Positions 1-9,043 of a DNA stretch of 64,000 nt are shown piece by piece. Within the stretch, counting starts at the first letter, position 1. Each line of letters begins with the position of its first letter. Under the pieces are notes generated by a model that did not search any database, was not told the origin of the DNA, and worked only from the letters and a program-made list of their open reading frames with translations. Origin of the DNA: Glutamicibacter ardleyensis (lineage in GTDB: Bacteria; Actinomycetota; Actinomycetes; Actinomycetales; Micrococcaceae); the NCBI RefSeq assembly GCF_014644555.1, contig NZ_BMKX01000002.1, positions 1 to 64,000 on the forward strand, given 5' to 3'. Made by a program: the position numbers and the translations under genes.

Positions 1-920
1 CACTGTGGTGTTCGGGGCCTCACCTGTTTAACCAGTAACTGGTTGCTGGTTGCCGGCTGGTTGGTTGCTGCTGGCTGGGTTGGTGTGGGTGGTGTGTGGG
101 GTTCTGCCTGGAAGGGTGGGGCCCTTGTGCTGTTTAAAAGGACCTGGTTCCTCACTTGGTATGTGGTAGCGTCCGCTGACCGGTTAGAGTGGGTGAGGGC
201 AAAAAGAATTCGGCAGCATATTCAGAAACTTCCATGCCACATCTCAAGGTGAATGAAGGGTTGGATAGCTTCGGAAAGTGAATCGGCGAACACAATCGGC
301 CGTATTTTTTAGAAACAGATAGTAGCTGGTCCATGAGGCCAACGAGCCTGTGGTCTTACGGCTCGGCGGCTATATCTCGATGAATTATCGTGTCGAGATG
401 CCCGACGACTTTCAGCTGCCAGTATCACCGCGCTGAGACGTACTCAGTTCAATTATCTAGATGTGGCAAACGGCCTGATCGGTTGTCGGCACTGGTTGTA
501 GATGACACGACAGCAGGCCCTGCCAGCGCGTTCTGCCGGCATGGAAACGTAGGGGCACGCAGCGTTGTGTGTTTTGCGTACTCACGAGAGCTGCCAGAAG
601 CCCATGATCGGGTGGAACCGTCTGTTGCGCCATGCGCCTTTCAGTAGGTGCGGTTGGCTCGGCCCCTCCGCGGTTCTGGCGACCTTCGGTGAGTTGCGGT
701 TTGTCTACACGTCCCATCAGCGCTTGCCTTTTTAGTGAATATCAACTGAAGTCAGCTGGCAATTATTACCAGCAGCGGTGACCAAATAAGTATGGCGAAG
801 GACACTAGTCATTGGCGCCAATCGATTGGCGCGAGCGTCATGGTTCCTGTTATAGTTATTGAGTTATCGCAACTGCGGATGACACTGTAATTTTCCCACG
901 GTTCAACCGTGAGGGTTAGA
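1..920. other. Gene-free stretch upstream of 5S rRNA
   Basis: I find no credible coding gene here: the short open frames lack ribosome-binding sites and recognisable protein sequence. Visible structure: a G/T-rich low-complexity patch near 40-125, a 7-bp stem-loop (ATCTCGA/TCGAGAT) at 374-399, a 12-bp perfect palindrome ATTGGCGCCAAT near 812-823, and a hairpin CACGGTT-C-AACCGTG at 897-911 just ahead of the 5S gene. If a 23S gene ends just outside the left edge, this is an unusually long 23S-5S spacer. Alternatively the 5S gene stands alone. I could not recognise a 23S 3' end at the edge. Confidence 0.5.
40..125. repeat. G/T-rich low-complexity patch
   Basis: This stretch is built from irregular repeats of GGTTGCTGGTTG, GGCTGGTTGG and GTGTGGG units with very few A residues on the plus strand. 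It does not encode a recognisable peptide. Its composition differs clearly from the sequence on both sides. Confidence 0.5.
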
Positions 921-1038
921 GTTACGGCGATCATAGCGTGGGGGAAACGCCCGGTCCCATACCGAACCCGGAAGCTAAGACCCACTGCGCCGATGGTACT
1001 GCACTCGGGAGGGTGTGGGAGAGTAGGTCATCGCCGGG
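921..1038 (+). rRNA. rrf: 5S ribosomal RNA
   Basis: The sequence has the actinobacterial 5S pattern: a 5' end beginning GTTACGGCGATCATAGCG, an internal CCGAACCCGGAAGCTAAG segment (loop B/C region), and a 3' part with GGGAGAGTAGGTCATCGCC, whose last bases pair with the 5' end to form helix I. Length is about 118 nt, normal for 5S. The ends are set by the helix I pairing and are accurate to a few bases. A strong hairpin terminator follows within about 12 nt. No 16S or 23S gene is visible in the window. Confidence 0.95.
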
Positions 1039-1049
1039 CATATTTTGCC

Positions 1050-1078
1050 GAGGGCCCCGAGATTATCTCGGGGCCCTC
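1050..1078 (+). terminator. Terminator of the 5S rRNA
   Basis: A 13-bp perfect, GC-rich inverted repeat (GAGGGCCCCGAGA / TCTCGGGGCCCTC) with a 3-nt loop lies about 12 nt after the 5S gene. There is only a short T-rich stretch after it. Position and strength make it the rRNA terminator. Confidence 0.85.
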
Positions 1079-1107
1079 GATGTTTAACTTAGATCCTGCG
1101 GACGGTG

Positions 1108-1159
1108 ACAGCAAGCCCCGATCCATTCCCCTTAGGTATTTTGGATCGGGGCTTGCTGT
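1108..1159. terminator. Hairpin terminator between 5S and ABC ATPase gene
   Basis: Two 18-base arms (1108-1125 and 1142-1159) pair perfectly around a 16-nt loop. TTTT follows on the plus strand. The ABC ATPase gene ends, reading leftwards, 11 bases to the right, so this hairpin most likely ends that transcript and may act in both directions. Confidence 0.8.
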
Positions 1160-1170
1160 TTTGCCGTTGG

Positions 1171-2235
1171 TCAGTCTGCTAGACGCAGTCCCGACTCGGT
1201 ATCAAAGAGATGCATGTGTTCAACTTTGGGCACGATGTTCAGTTTCTGTCCACGGGCCGGTGGGGTGCGGCCGTTGACTCGAACCACGATGGTCTGGTCT
1301 TTGCCAGCCAAGTGCGCCGTACCGTAAACGTATGCGTCGGCACCGAGCTCTTCAACCACATCCACTATTAGCTCTACGCCTTCCGTGGAAGAACCGAGCG
1401 TCAGGTCTTCGGGACGAATGCCCAAGGTTGTTGCGCCCTGAGCGCCCAATACTGGCAAGGACGAGTCGCCAAAGAGAACCTGTCCGTTAGCAGCTTCCAG
1501 CTCTACCAGGTTCATTGCCGGCGAACCGATAAATCCGGCAACAAAAACATTTTGCGGGCGATCGTAAAGCTCGCGTGGTGTTCCCACCTGCTGAATTTCG
1601 CCGTCTTTCAGAACCGCAACCCGATCGCCCATGGTGAGGGCTTCAACCTGATCGTGGGTGACGTACACGGTGGTGACGCCTAATCGACGGGTCAGCGAGG
1701 CGATCTGCGTGCGGGTCTGCACGCGGAGCTTGGCGTCGAGGTTAGACAGTGGCTCATCCATGAGGAATACCTGAGGGGAGCGAACGATTGCACGGCCCAT
1801 GGCCACGCGCTGACGTTGGCCACCGGAGAGAGCTTTGGGCTTACGACTCAAATACTGTTCAAGATCCAGTAGCTTTGCAGCTTCAAGGACACGCTTATTG
1901 CGCTCTTCCTTGTCTATGCCTGCAATTTTGAGCGCAAAGCCCATATTTTCGGCGACGGTCATATGCGGGTAAAGCGCATAGTTTTGGAAGACCATCGCAA
2001 TATCGCGATCCTTAGGCGGAACGTTGGTTACGTCCTTATCGCCAATGAGAATGCGCCCTGAGTTAACTTCCTCAAGTCCAGCAAGCATTCGCAAGGTGGT
2101 TGATTTTCCACAGCCCGAGGGGCCAACTAATACCAGGAATTCACCGTCTTCGATCTGCAAATCAATTGCATCGACGGAGGGCACAAGTGCGCCCGGGTAA
2201 ATTCGGGTGGCCTTTTCAAAGGTCACAGTTGCCAT
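1171..2235 (-). CDS. ugpC: Sugar ABC transporter ATP-binding protein (UgpC/MsiK/MalK type)
   Basis: This 354-residue cytoplasmic ATPase powers carbohydrate import through membrane permeases that are not encoded nearby. An N-terminal nucleotide-binding domain carries Walker A GPSGCGKST (about residue 38), Q-loop VFQNYALYPHM, signature LSGGQRQR, Walker B VFLMDEP and the H-loop THD. A C-terminal TOBE/MalK regulatory region (from about 240) contains GIRPEDL. The length is normal for the family. The ATG start is preceded by GAAAGGA at good distance. In actinobacteria one such ATPase (MsiK) can serve several sugar transporters, and the lack of adjacent permeases fits such a shared role. It lies 65 bp downstream of otsB on the same strand and may be co-transcribed with the trehalose genes. 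The sugar cannot be read from sequence. Confidence 0.9.
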   Translation of the reverse strand: MATVTFEKATRIYPGALVPSVDAIDLQIEDGEFLVLVGPSGCGKSTTLRMLAGLEEVNSGRILIGDKDVTNVPPKDRDIAMVFQNYALYPHMTVAENMGFALKIAGIDKEERNKRVLEAAKLLDLEQYLSRKPKALSGGQRQRVAMGRAIVRSPQVFLMDEPLSNLDAKLRVQTRTQIASLTRRLGVTTVYVTHDQVEALTMGDRVAVLKDGEIQQVGTPRELYDRPQNVFVAGFIGSPAMNLVELEAANGQVLFGDSSLPVLGAQGATTLGIRPEDLTLGSSTEGVELIVDVVEELGADAYVYGTAHLAGKDQTIVVRVNGRTPPARGQKLNIVPKVEHMHLFDTESGLRLAD

Positions 2236-2300
2236 GATGACAATCCTTTCACGGGCAGGTACGTGCCCGACGATCCATAGTGAAAGTGATATGGGACACT

Positions 2301-3098
2301 CTAGTTTCGCATGGAAAGCAGAAATTCCAAAAGTTCTGGCAACATTTCTGGAGTTTCGATACGATGTGCGGCCAGAGTTGGACCCTCGCCAACCTTAATT
2401 CCGAGGTCCTCGCGGTTCAATATTCGAAAGCCATCTTCGTCGGTGACATCGTCGCCAATGAAAAGCAATGCATCTACGTCAAGGACCTCACGGAGCCACT
2501 GCAAAGCCTGTCCCTTGTTACCAGAATGAACCGAAGCCTCTAACACCGATTTGCCTGCCATGAGACGTAGTTCGTCTAGATGTGCAAGGGCTTGCTGCCC
2601 CTCGATGATAGCTGCGTCGGCCACCTCGATACTGGGTGCCTGACGCACGTGAAGTACGGTGGCCGAGGGCTTATATTCTAAGCTGACCCCTTCATGCCGC
2701 TGCGCTACTTCGCTGAGTTTTGCGGTCAATTCTTTGAGATTAGCGCGTTGTGATGCGGACAGTTCTGGCTGTTCGGGGGAGTCGCTGGACACGGAGGGTA
2801 CTCGCCGCTCCGCGCCATGGGAACCAATGAGGTTCTCGGGGCGGGGAGCTGGATAAACTTCGGTGAGTGAATCGAGGTTTCGGCCTGAGACCACTGCAGT
2901 TCGCACACCATATTGTTGTGAGAGTTCCTCAAAAACCTGAGCTGCCTGCGGGGTTGGCCTGGCATCTTCTGGTCGGTCCACTAGTGGCGAAAGTGTTCCG
3001 TCAAAATCTAGGGCGACTAAAATTCTGCGATGTCCTGCGAAGGTGGACAGCGCAGCATAGAGCTCCGGGGCAAGTTTTGGCACGATCGTTCCGTTCAA
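2301..3098 (-). CDS. otsB: Trehalose-6-phosphate phosphatase OtsB
   Basis: It removes phosphate from trehalose 6-phosphate to give trehalose, the second step after OtsA. The protein has 265 residues, typical for OtsB. The HAD-superfamily motif I, DFDGTLSPL, lies near residue 31 with the nucleophilic first Asp. Motif II/III elements (VVSGRN near 70; later Lys) and motif IV GDDVTDEDGF near residue 215 are present. It lies 14 bp downstream of otsA on the same strand, so the pair forms an operon. The open frame begins with TTG without a clear ribosome-binding site; GTG five codons later is an alternative start. Coupled translation from otsA could explain the weak site. Confidence 0.93.
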   Translation of the reverse strand: MNGTIVPKLAPELYAALSTFAGHRRILVALDFDGTLSPLVDRPEDARPTPQAAQVFEELSQQYGVRTAVVSGRNLDSLTEVYPAPRPENLIGSHGAERRVPSVSSDSPEQPELSASQRANLKELTAKLSEVAQRHEGVSLEYKPSATVLHVRQAPSIEVADAAIIEGQQALAHLDELRLMAGKSVLEASVHSGNKGQALQWLREVLDVDALLFIGDDVTDEDGFRILNREDLGIKVGEGPTLAAHRIETPEMLPELLEFLLSMRN

Positions 3099-3112
3099 AC
3101 TAGGCGTGGTAT

Positions 3113-4582
3113 TTAGTGGGTAGGGCTGGGGCTAATCTGGTTTGCCCGTGAATTGATTTCCGCCAGCTCTGCGAGGAAGTGTGCGGACCAACCCGTGACG
3201 TCGTTATCTAACAGATGACGGTTCATTCGTCGCATTCGTCGGGCTTGTTCATTTTGGTCCATCTTGACCGCTTCGATGATCTTCGCTTTCATCCCATCGA
3301 TGTCATGGGGGTTCACTAGTACTGCCTGGGTCAGCTGATCCGCTGCCCCGGTATATTCCGAGAGCACCAAGACCCCTCGTCCGTCTTGATGCGCAGCCAC
3401 AAATTCCTTAGCGACAAGGTTCATGCCGTCGCGTAATGCCGTGACCAGCAGTACGTCAGCGGCAAGGTACAAGGCGATCATTTCGCGCAGCGGGTAGGAG
3501 TGGTGTAGATAGCGAAGGGTCGTGTGGCTCAAGGTGTCGTGCTGCCCGGTGATCTGCCCGACCATTAGTTCTACCTGGTCACGCAGTTCCATATACGAGC
3601 CGACATTTTCACGGCTCGGACTGGCGACCTGAATCAGGCAGACATCTCCGGCGCGAAGCGACTGATCGTTGAGCAGCTCTCCATAGGCCTTGAGCCGGTG
3701 CCGAATACCTTTGGTGTAATCGAGTCGGTCTACGCCGAGCATGATGGTTTTTGGGTTGCCCAATTCCAAGCGGATCTGCGCTGCCCGGGCAATAATCTGT
3801 GGATCGCGTGAAAGCTTCGCAATTTCTTTCGTATCGATCGAAATTGGATGGGCTTCGGCCCTGCACAAGTTTTGAATTCCATGTGTGGCCGATGGTGTGG
3901 CTTCGTGGCCCCTTGTGGAGTAGTCGGTGAAGCGGCGTAGACAGCGCAGGAAATTCGAGGCATCGGTCTCACGCTGGAAGCCAACCAAATCGGCTCCTGC
4001 GAGTCCTTCGAGGATCTGGGTGCGCCATGGCAGCTGAGAGAACAAGCTGGCGGCCGGGAACGGAATATGTAGGAAGAATCCAATCTTCAAATCTGGCCGG
4101 GCCAAGCGGAGCATCTGTGGCACTAGCTGCAGCTGATAATCGTGGACCCACACGGTGGCGTGTTGTGCGGCCGTCCGAGCCACTGCGTCGGCAAAACGTT
4201 GGTTGATCTTCTTATACCGGTCCCACCAGGTGCGGTGGTATTCCGGTGGCACAATAACATCGTGATAGAGCGGCCAGAGGGTGGAGTTTGAAAACCCCTC
4301 GTAGTAGAGATTGAGGTCTTGTTCGCTGAGCGGAACGGGGACGAGATGAATATCGTCTTTGTCGAATTCGGCGAGTTCTTCATCGATACCGCCATGCCAG
4401 CCCACCCAAGCACCTTCGGACGCGGCCATCACGGGTTCCAACGCTGTTACTAAGCCGCCTGGTGCACGCTGAAAACCTTGAGTCCCATCGGGCAGCGTAA
4501 TCCTGTCGACCGGCAGCCGGTTAGCTACCACCACAAAATCGTAGGGATTGTTCTCGCTAGCGACTGTTAGTTCATTGCCCAC
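3113..4582 (-). CDS. otsA: Trehalose-6-phosphate synthase OtsA
   Basis: This retaining GT20 glycosyltransferase joins a nucleotide-activated glucose to glucose 6-phosphate, giving trehalose 6-phosphate for osmoprotection or stress tolerance. I choose the GTG at 4582, preceded by AGGAGG and a 6-nt spacer, giving 489 residues beginning with M(V)GNELTVASENNPYD. The open frame continues 55 codons upstream, but that part is basic, low-similarity sequence. Family features seen: VVVANRLPVDR at the N-terminus (sugar-phosphate loop), VWVHDYQLQLVPQ, IGFFLHIPFP, GVDRLDYTKGI and the C-terminal DGMNLVAKEF followed by VLSEYTGAADQL. It is first in an otsA-otsB(-ugpC) transcription unit. Confidence 0.95.
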   Translation of the reverse strand: MGNELTVASENNPYDFVVVANRLPVDRITLPDGTQGFQRAPGGLVTALEPVMAASEGAWVGWHGGIDEELAEFDKDDIHLVPVPLSEQDLNLYYEGFSNSTLWPLYHDVIVPPEYHRTWWDRYKKINQRFADAVARTAAQHATVWVHDYQLQLVPQMLRLARPDLKIGFFLHIPFPAASLFSQLPWRTQILEGLAGADLVGFQRETDASNFLRCLRRFTDYSTRGHEATPSATHGIQNLCRAEAHPISIDTKEIAKLSRDPQIIARAAQIRLELGNPKTIMLGVDRLDYTKGIRHRLKAYGELLNDQSLRAGDVCLIQVASPSRENVGSYMELRDQVELMVGQITGQHDTLSHTTLRYLHHSYPLREMIALYLAADVLLVTALRDGMNLVAKEFVAAHQDGRGVLVLSEYTGAADQLTQAVLVNPHDIDGMKAKIIEAVKMDQNEQARRMRRMNRHLLDNDVTGWSAHFLAELAEINSRANQISPSPTH

Positions 4583-4981
4583 CGTAAACCTCCTGGCCAC
4601 GTAACTACTGCGAATGGAAACACCGCAGATTTTTCGGTTATCAGCAAATGGTGGTCTTAGTGAACCAACATCGCTTTTGTCCTTGTTTTTCGGATCAAGT
4701 CTGGAATCCGGGTGAAACCGTGTTCTACCACTCAATGTACGTGACAAGGCTCCCTATTGCTCTTTTAACCCATGCTCACGACGAATAATGAACTATCGTG
4801 CGATGACTTGGTTGAAGTCTCAAATAACAAAGGAAAGGGGCTTTGCACTGTGTTGGTGAATGTTATGCGCATCCTGTGAAGGTTGGAAAAAGTGCGGGTT
4901 ACGGGGTATTTGAGCCATTGCATTGGCTAAGCTTGAAGGCAGATTACAGTATTTCCGTTGAGCCAAGGAACAATCAAACTT

Positions 4982-5848
4982 ATGTCGACAAACAACTCGC
5001 GTCCGTCCAAAGCGGAGCGCAGCGCTAGCGCTCGCGAAAAGGCTGCGCAGATGCAGGCAACTCAAGCTGCCGCTCAGAAGCGAAAATCATTGATGGTTAA
5101 GCTCGGTGTGCTGGCAGCGGTCGTGGTGGTCGTGGCGCTCGTCGTTGTGCTCATCGTGCAAAATAACAACGCGAAGATCTCCGCGACTGGTTCGGCTCCT
5201 CAGGGTGGTAACGCTGCCGGCGGCATCCTGCTGACCTCACCTACCACGGTGGCAGATACCTCCGGGATCAAGATCGACAACACCAATCTTGTTCTTAAAG
5301 ATGATCGGCCTACGACCCCGGAACCTAGCGAGCTGACCGTGGGGGGCAAGGGCGAACCAGTCAACGTCACCTCGTACATAGATGCGAATTGCGTTCACTG
5401 TGCAGAGTTTGAAAGCACTTATGGGCCACAGCTCAAGCAGTGGCTAGCCGATGGCAAGATCACCTTGGAATACCGCAACGTCGGATTCCTCGACGGTGGC
5501 TCACCATCGAACTTCTCTTCACGCGGTGCCAACGCCTTGGCATGTGTTGCTGACCAGAGCCCAGCGGCTTACTTGGACTTTGCTACCGCACTGTGGGGGC
5601 ATTATGACCAGGGTGAGTTGAAGAATGCTGAGCTTTCTGACATGGCGGTTGCTGCCGGCGCCTCTGACTCGGTGAAGAGCTGCATCGATAAGGGGACTTT
5701 CCGTCCCTTCGTTGAAAAGACCACAGTGACCGCGCAGAATGAAGGCGTGGGTGGCACCCCGAGCATCTTCGTCCAGGGTAAGAGCGTTGATCTTGCCTCG
5801 AAGGACTTCGTTGAAGCAGTCGAATCGGCTATCAAAGCTAATGCCTAA
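4982..5848 (+). CDS. Membrane-anchored DsbA-like thiol oxidoreductase
   Basis: This is a predicted extracytoplasmic thiol-disulfide oxidoreductase of the DsbA/thioredoxin_4 family. The 288-residue protein has a basic, Ala/Gln-rich cytoplasmic N-terminus (about 1-37), one hydrophobic segment (LGVLAAVVVVVALVVVLIV, about 39-58) and an extracellular thioredoxin-fold domain. The active-site motif is CVHC (about residue 139), and the conserved cis-Pro lies in GGTPSIFV. I choose the ATG at 4982; an in-frame TTG at 4958 would add eight residues, but the internal ATG gives the usual compact MSTNNSRPSK start, with AAGGA about 12 nt ahead. In actinobacteria these proteins help fold secreted proteins. 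Its partner oxidase (VKOR or DsbB type) is not in the window. Confidence 0.88.
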   Translation: MSTNNSRPSKAERSASAREKAAQMQATQAAAQKRKSLMVKLGVLAAVVVVVALVVVLIVQNNNAKISATGSAPQGGNAAGGILLTSPTTVADTSGIKIDNTNLVLKDDRPTTPEPSELTVGGKGEPVNVTSYIDANCVHCAEFESTYGPQLKQWLADGKITLEYRNVGFLDGGSPSNFSSRGANALACVADQSPAAYLDFATALWGHYDQGELKNAELSDMAVAAGASDSVKSCIDKGTFRPFVEKTTVTAQNEGVGGTPSIFVQGKSVDLASKDFVEAVESAIKANA

Positions 5849-5900
5849 ACAGACGCAAAGAGCAGGCAGTAAGTAGCTAGTTCGCTAAACGACTTCCTGC

Positions 5901-5951
5901 GCTAACGCAAGGTAGTGTCTCATTCGTGAGGCGCTGCCTTGCTTGCGTTAA
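5901..5951 (+). terminator. Imperfect stem-loop after the DsbA-like gene
   Basis: GCTAACGCAAGG...TCTCA pairs with TGAGGC...CTTGCGTTAAC around a TTCG tetraloop, with a small bulge of extra bases on the right arm. It lies 52 bp after the stop codon and before tRNA-Thr. It probably ends the upstream transcript, but no clear T-run follows. Confidence 0.55.
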
Positions 5952-6009
5952 CACCCTCGGCCGCTCGATTCGCAGTAGAGCCTAGTCTTCGGATATTCTT
6001 ACTTAGTAC

Positions 6010-6083
6010 GCCTCCTTAGCTCAGCTGGCCAGAGCAACGCTCTTGTAAAGCGTAGGTCATCGGTTCGAATCCGATAGGGGGCT
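6010..6083 (+). tRNA. tRNA-Thr (anticodon TGT)
   Basis: A full cloverleaf can be drawn: acceptor stem GCCTCCT / AGGGGGC, D-arm with GCTCAGCTGG, anticodon stem ACGCT/AGCGT around loop CTTGTAA, and T-arm with GGTTCGAATCC. The anticodon is TGT, reading ACA threonine codons. CCA is not encoded. A terminator hairpin follows at once. Confidence 0.97.
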
Positions 6084-6088
6084 CGAAT

Positions 6089-6132
6089 GACCCTCGTCAA
6101 CGTTTGAAATGAACGATGACGAGGGTCTTTTT
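6089..6132 (+). terminator. Rho-independent terminator of tRNA-Thr
   Basis: The arms GACCCTCGTC (6089-6098) and GACGAGGGTC (6118-6127) pair perfectly and are followed by TTTTTC. Confidence 0.9.
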
Positions 6133-6302
6133 CACATTACCCGTTCGACACGTGGTGCCAGTGCGCTGGGCATTCCGCAAAGGCTTGGTTTAGTCAGGTT
6201 TTTTGTCGTTCAGGGCGCTAAACTTCAGATGAGTTCTGCTGTTGTTTCCATAGCTGGAACATGGCAAGACAAAAGACAACATAACAATTCAAGGAGTTTG
6301 GC

Positions 6303-7235
6303 ATGGCCGGTGGACTCGTAGCCCTTCTCGATGATGTCGCAGCCCTAGTAAAGGTCACCGCGGCATCATTAGATGACATCGCCTTGGGAGCTGCGAAGGC
6401 GAGCACTAAGTCCCTAGGCGTGGTCATTGACGACGCCGCAGTCACACCTCAGTATGTGAAGGGTCTATCGCCTAAACGCGAGCTTCCAATAATCTGGAAG
6501 ATCGCGGTAGGTTCCATCCGGAATAAACTCCTGATCATCTTGCCGGTCGCCTTGATTCTTTCTCAGTTTGCGCCGTGGGCACTGACCCCTATTTTGATGC
6601 TCGGCGGAGCGTATCTCGTTTTTGAGGGTGCCGAGAAGCTACTCGAAGCCATGGGGGTGATCAAGCATCACAGCCCTGGTGGCAAGGACGGTGGCCGGGA
6701 CGAGAAAGCAATTATTGGCTCCGCAGTCCGCACCGACCTAGTGCTCTCCGCGGAGATCATGGTCATCTCGCTCAACGAGGTGTCTCATGAACCATTCCTG
6801 AATCGAGCATTGATCTTAATTGTCATTGCCGTTCTCATGACGGTAGTCGTCTATGGCGCGGTGGGACTAATAGTTAAGATGGACGATATTGGGCTACAAC
6901 TGGCTCAAAAAACTTCTACGCTTTCGCAGAAGGTAGGCCGTGGCCTAGTCAAGGGTATGCCGATCGTGATGTCGATCTTGAGCAAGGTCGGCGTTGTGGC
7001 CATGTTGTGGGTTGGTGGTCACCTGATCCTTGTGGGTATGGATGAACTTGGGTGGCATGCCCCCTATGGTTTTGTGCACCACATGGAACTTTTGGTTCAC
7101 GACGCGACAGGTTCGGCAGGTGCCGTCTTGGGGTGGCTGACAAATACCGCGTTCTCCTGTGTCGCCGGATTCTTGATTGGTTGCGTGATTGCATTGGTGG
7201 TTGTGGGCATCAACAAGCTGCGCGCCAAGCACTAA
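6303..7235 (+). CDS. DUF808 family membrane protein (YedI-like)
   Basis: This 310-residue integral membrane protein belongs to DUF808, the family of E. coli YedI, whose biochemical role is unknown. The typical start MAGGLVALLDDVAALVK and the motif AALDD/AAKAS region are present. A cytoplasmic N-terminal third is followed by about six hydrophobic stretches: residues near 75-95, 95-110, 150-165, 170-190, 215-245 and 280-300. The ATG is preceded by AAGGAG at 7-8 nt. Length is close to that of family members. It stands alone between tRNA-Thr and the restriction-modification unit. No specific function can be given. Confidence 0.9.
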   Translation: MAGGLVALLDDVAALVKVTAASLDDIALGAAKASTKSLGVVIDDAAVTPQYVKGLSPKRELPIIWKIAVGSIRNKLLIILPVALILSQFAPWALTPILMLGGAYLVFEGAEKLLEAMGVIKHHSPGGKDGGRDEKAIIGSAVRTDLVLSAEIMVISLNEVSHEPFLNRALILIVIAVLMTVVVYGAVGLIVKMDDIGLQLAQKTSTLSQKVGRGLVKGMPIVMSILSKVGVVAMLWVGGHLILVGMDELGWHAPYGFVHHMELLVHDATGSAGAVLGWLTNTAFSCVAGFLIGCVIALVVVGINKLRAKH

Positions 7236-7388
7236 GCGGTCTTTGTATCCCTGCCCGTAGAATAGAAGGTGAGAGAAACCTTCCCGCCGTGCATCTGCGA
7301 GCCAGCGAAACACGCTGGGACTGAGCCCGGTGGATGACCCCCGTTGCTGACTGGCTAAAACGTCTGCCGGCCATGGAAAGATCGATGT

Positions 7389-9041
7389 GTGTTGAAGAGC
7401 AAAAATAGTAGCGTGAAAGATACCGCCCGGCATGAGCGCGGCGCGTATTTCACCCCAGAACCTGTGGCCCGTTTTATGGCCCAGTGGGCGCTCGGTGAGC
7501 AGGGCCGCCGTGTGCTTGAACCCTCTTGCGGAGAAGCACAATTTTTGACCACGGCACATCAAGTAACCAACGACGGCCGTGGCGACGTTGAACTTTGGGG
7601 AGTAGAACTTCACGAAGCTTCCGTACTCGCCGCACGGGCACTCCTGGACGCGCAAGGCGCTCAGGCTAAAATTCGGCACGCAAACTTTTTTGATGTCCCT
7701 GGCACCGCAGATATGGATGCCGTCATTGGCAACCCACCCTACGTGCGTTACCAATTGCACCGCGGTGCCCAGCGACAGCTTTCACGTGAAGCCGCCCGAA
7801 GGAGCGGAGTGGAGCTTAATGAGCTAGCCTCCGTCTGGGCGGCCTTTGTAGTTCATGCTACGAGTTTTCTGAAAACTGGTGGACGGCTCGCCTTAGTTCT
7901 TCCAGCTGAACTGATGTTCGTCAACTACGCGGGACCGGTTCGAGCTATGTTGCTCGAACGATTCGCAAATGTGCACCTAGCCGTCTTTGAACAGCGGCTC
8001 TTTGCTGATGCACAAGAAGAAGTGGTGCTACTACTAGCCGAGGGATATCGCAGTGGCTCTAGCGCTTCCTTTAGCTTGCACCAATTCCGTAACGCCGATG
8101 ACCTGACCCAACTGACCGAGGGTAGCAAGCACACACCAACTTCACCCAGCGACCGGTGGACCGGCTCACTGGTGACCCTTGAAGCGCAAGGGATCTTAAA
8201 TCATGCCTTGTCCAGTGCAGCGTTTAGCAACCTCCAAAGCTGGGGCGAAACATCCTTGGGCGCTGTTACCGGCAATAACAAGTGGTTTACGCTCAGCCCC
8301 GCACGGGCCGAAGAGCTAGGCCTGACCGAGGCTGAACTAGTGAAGATTTCGCCACCTGGATCACGGCACCTTCGTGGTTTGGAGCTGAACGAGGACCAAT
8401 GGCAACGCTTGGGTGAGCACGGCCTGTCGACCTTGATGTTCCGTCCCTTGGCTGAGGCCTCCGCCGCCGGGGAAGAACTGATTAACAGTGGCGAACTAGA
8501 TCTGGTGGATCAAGCCTACAAATGCCGGATGCGCACCCCATGGTGGAGGGTCCCGTTGCTGTCAGTTCCAGACTTGTTCATGACCTATATGAATGCCGAC
8601 ACACCTCGCCTGACAACTAACCATGCGGGGGTGCACCACATTAACTCGATCCATGGCGTGTACCTGGGCGCAGAAGTGCGCGAGTTGGGACGTGGCTTAC
8701 TGCCCTTAGCCTCGCTCAATACCTTAACGATGCTCGGTGCCGAAATGGTGGGACGCTCCTACGGTGGAGGAATTTTGAAGCTGGAACCGAGCGAAGCCGA
8801 TAAGCTCCCGGTGCCCGCGGCACATCTTGTGGCCCACTACGAGCAACAGTTGCTAAGTATCAAAGAGGACGTTCGTGCTTATCTGGAGCAAGGTAAAAAG
8901 CAGGAAGCCACTGCGTTAGTTGACGAGATTGTGCTGGGTCAAATGCTGGGCTTAGATGAAGCGGCACTCAATGCACTACACGGAGCCCGCCAAGACATGT
9001 TAAAACGACGGAAGTCACGAGCGAAGGCAGTGGAGAACTAA
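7389..9041 (+). CDS. DNA adenine-N6 methyltransferase of a type II restriction-modification unit
   Basis: This is a predicted class-I AdoMet-dependent DNA methyltransferase, 550 residues, of the gamma-type Eco57I/TaqI-like group. Motif I (AdoMet binding) is LEPSCGEAQF at residues 43-52. Motif IV NPPY at 115-118 is the adenine-N6 catalytic motif. The motif X-like GAYFTPEPVARFM precedes motif I, as in this class. The C-terminal half (about 230-500) is the likely target-recognition region, with no family I can name. The GTG start is preceded by GGAAAG; GTG nine codons in is an alternative. It ends 2 bp before the next gene, a candidate restriction endonuclease, so the pair would protect and cut the same site. 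The recognition sequence is unknown. Confidence 0.88.
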   Translation: MLKSKNSSVKDTARHERGAYFTPEPVARFMAQWALGEQGRRVLEPSCGEAQFLTTAHQVTNDGRGDVELWGVELHEASVLAARALLDAQGAQAKIRHANFFDVPGTADMDAVIGNPPYVRYQLHRGAQRQLSREAARRSGVELNELASVWAAFVVHATSFLKTGGRLALVLPAELMFVNYAGPVRAMLLERFANVHLAVFEQRLFADAQEEVVLLLAEGYRSGSSASFSLHQFRNADDLTQLTEGSKHTPTSPSDRWTGSLVTLEAQGILNHALSSAAFSNLQSWGETSLGAVTGNNKWFTLSPARAEELGLTEAELVKISPPGSRHLRGLELNEDQWQRLGEHGLSTLMFRPLAEASAAGEELINSGELDLVDQAYKCRMRTPWWRVPLLSVPDLFMTYMNADTPRLTTNHAGVHHINSIHGVYLGAEVRELGRGLLPLASLNTLTMLGAEMVGRSYGGGILKLEPSEADKLPVPAAHLVAHYEQQLLSIKEDVRAYLEQGKKQEATALVDEIVLGQMLGLDEAALNALHGARQDMLKRRKSRAKAVEN

Positions 9042-9043
9042 GC

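Noticed and set aside
390-717. Overlapping 85- and 86-codon frames on both strands before the 5S gene
   Set aside because: No ribosome-binding site, Cys/Arg-rich sequence unlike a folded protein, and each is the shadow of the other.
6945-7760. 271-codon leftward frame spanning the DUF808 end and the methyltransferase start
   Set aside because: It is antisense to two well-supported genes, and its sequence is rich in His/Cys/Arg without motifs.
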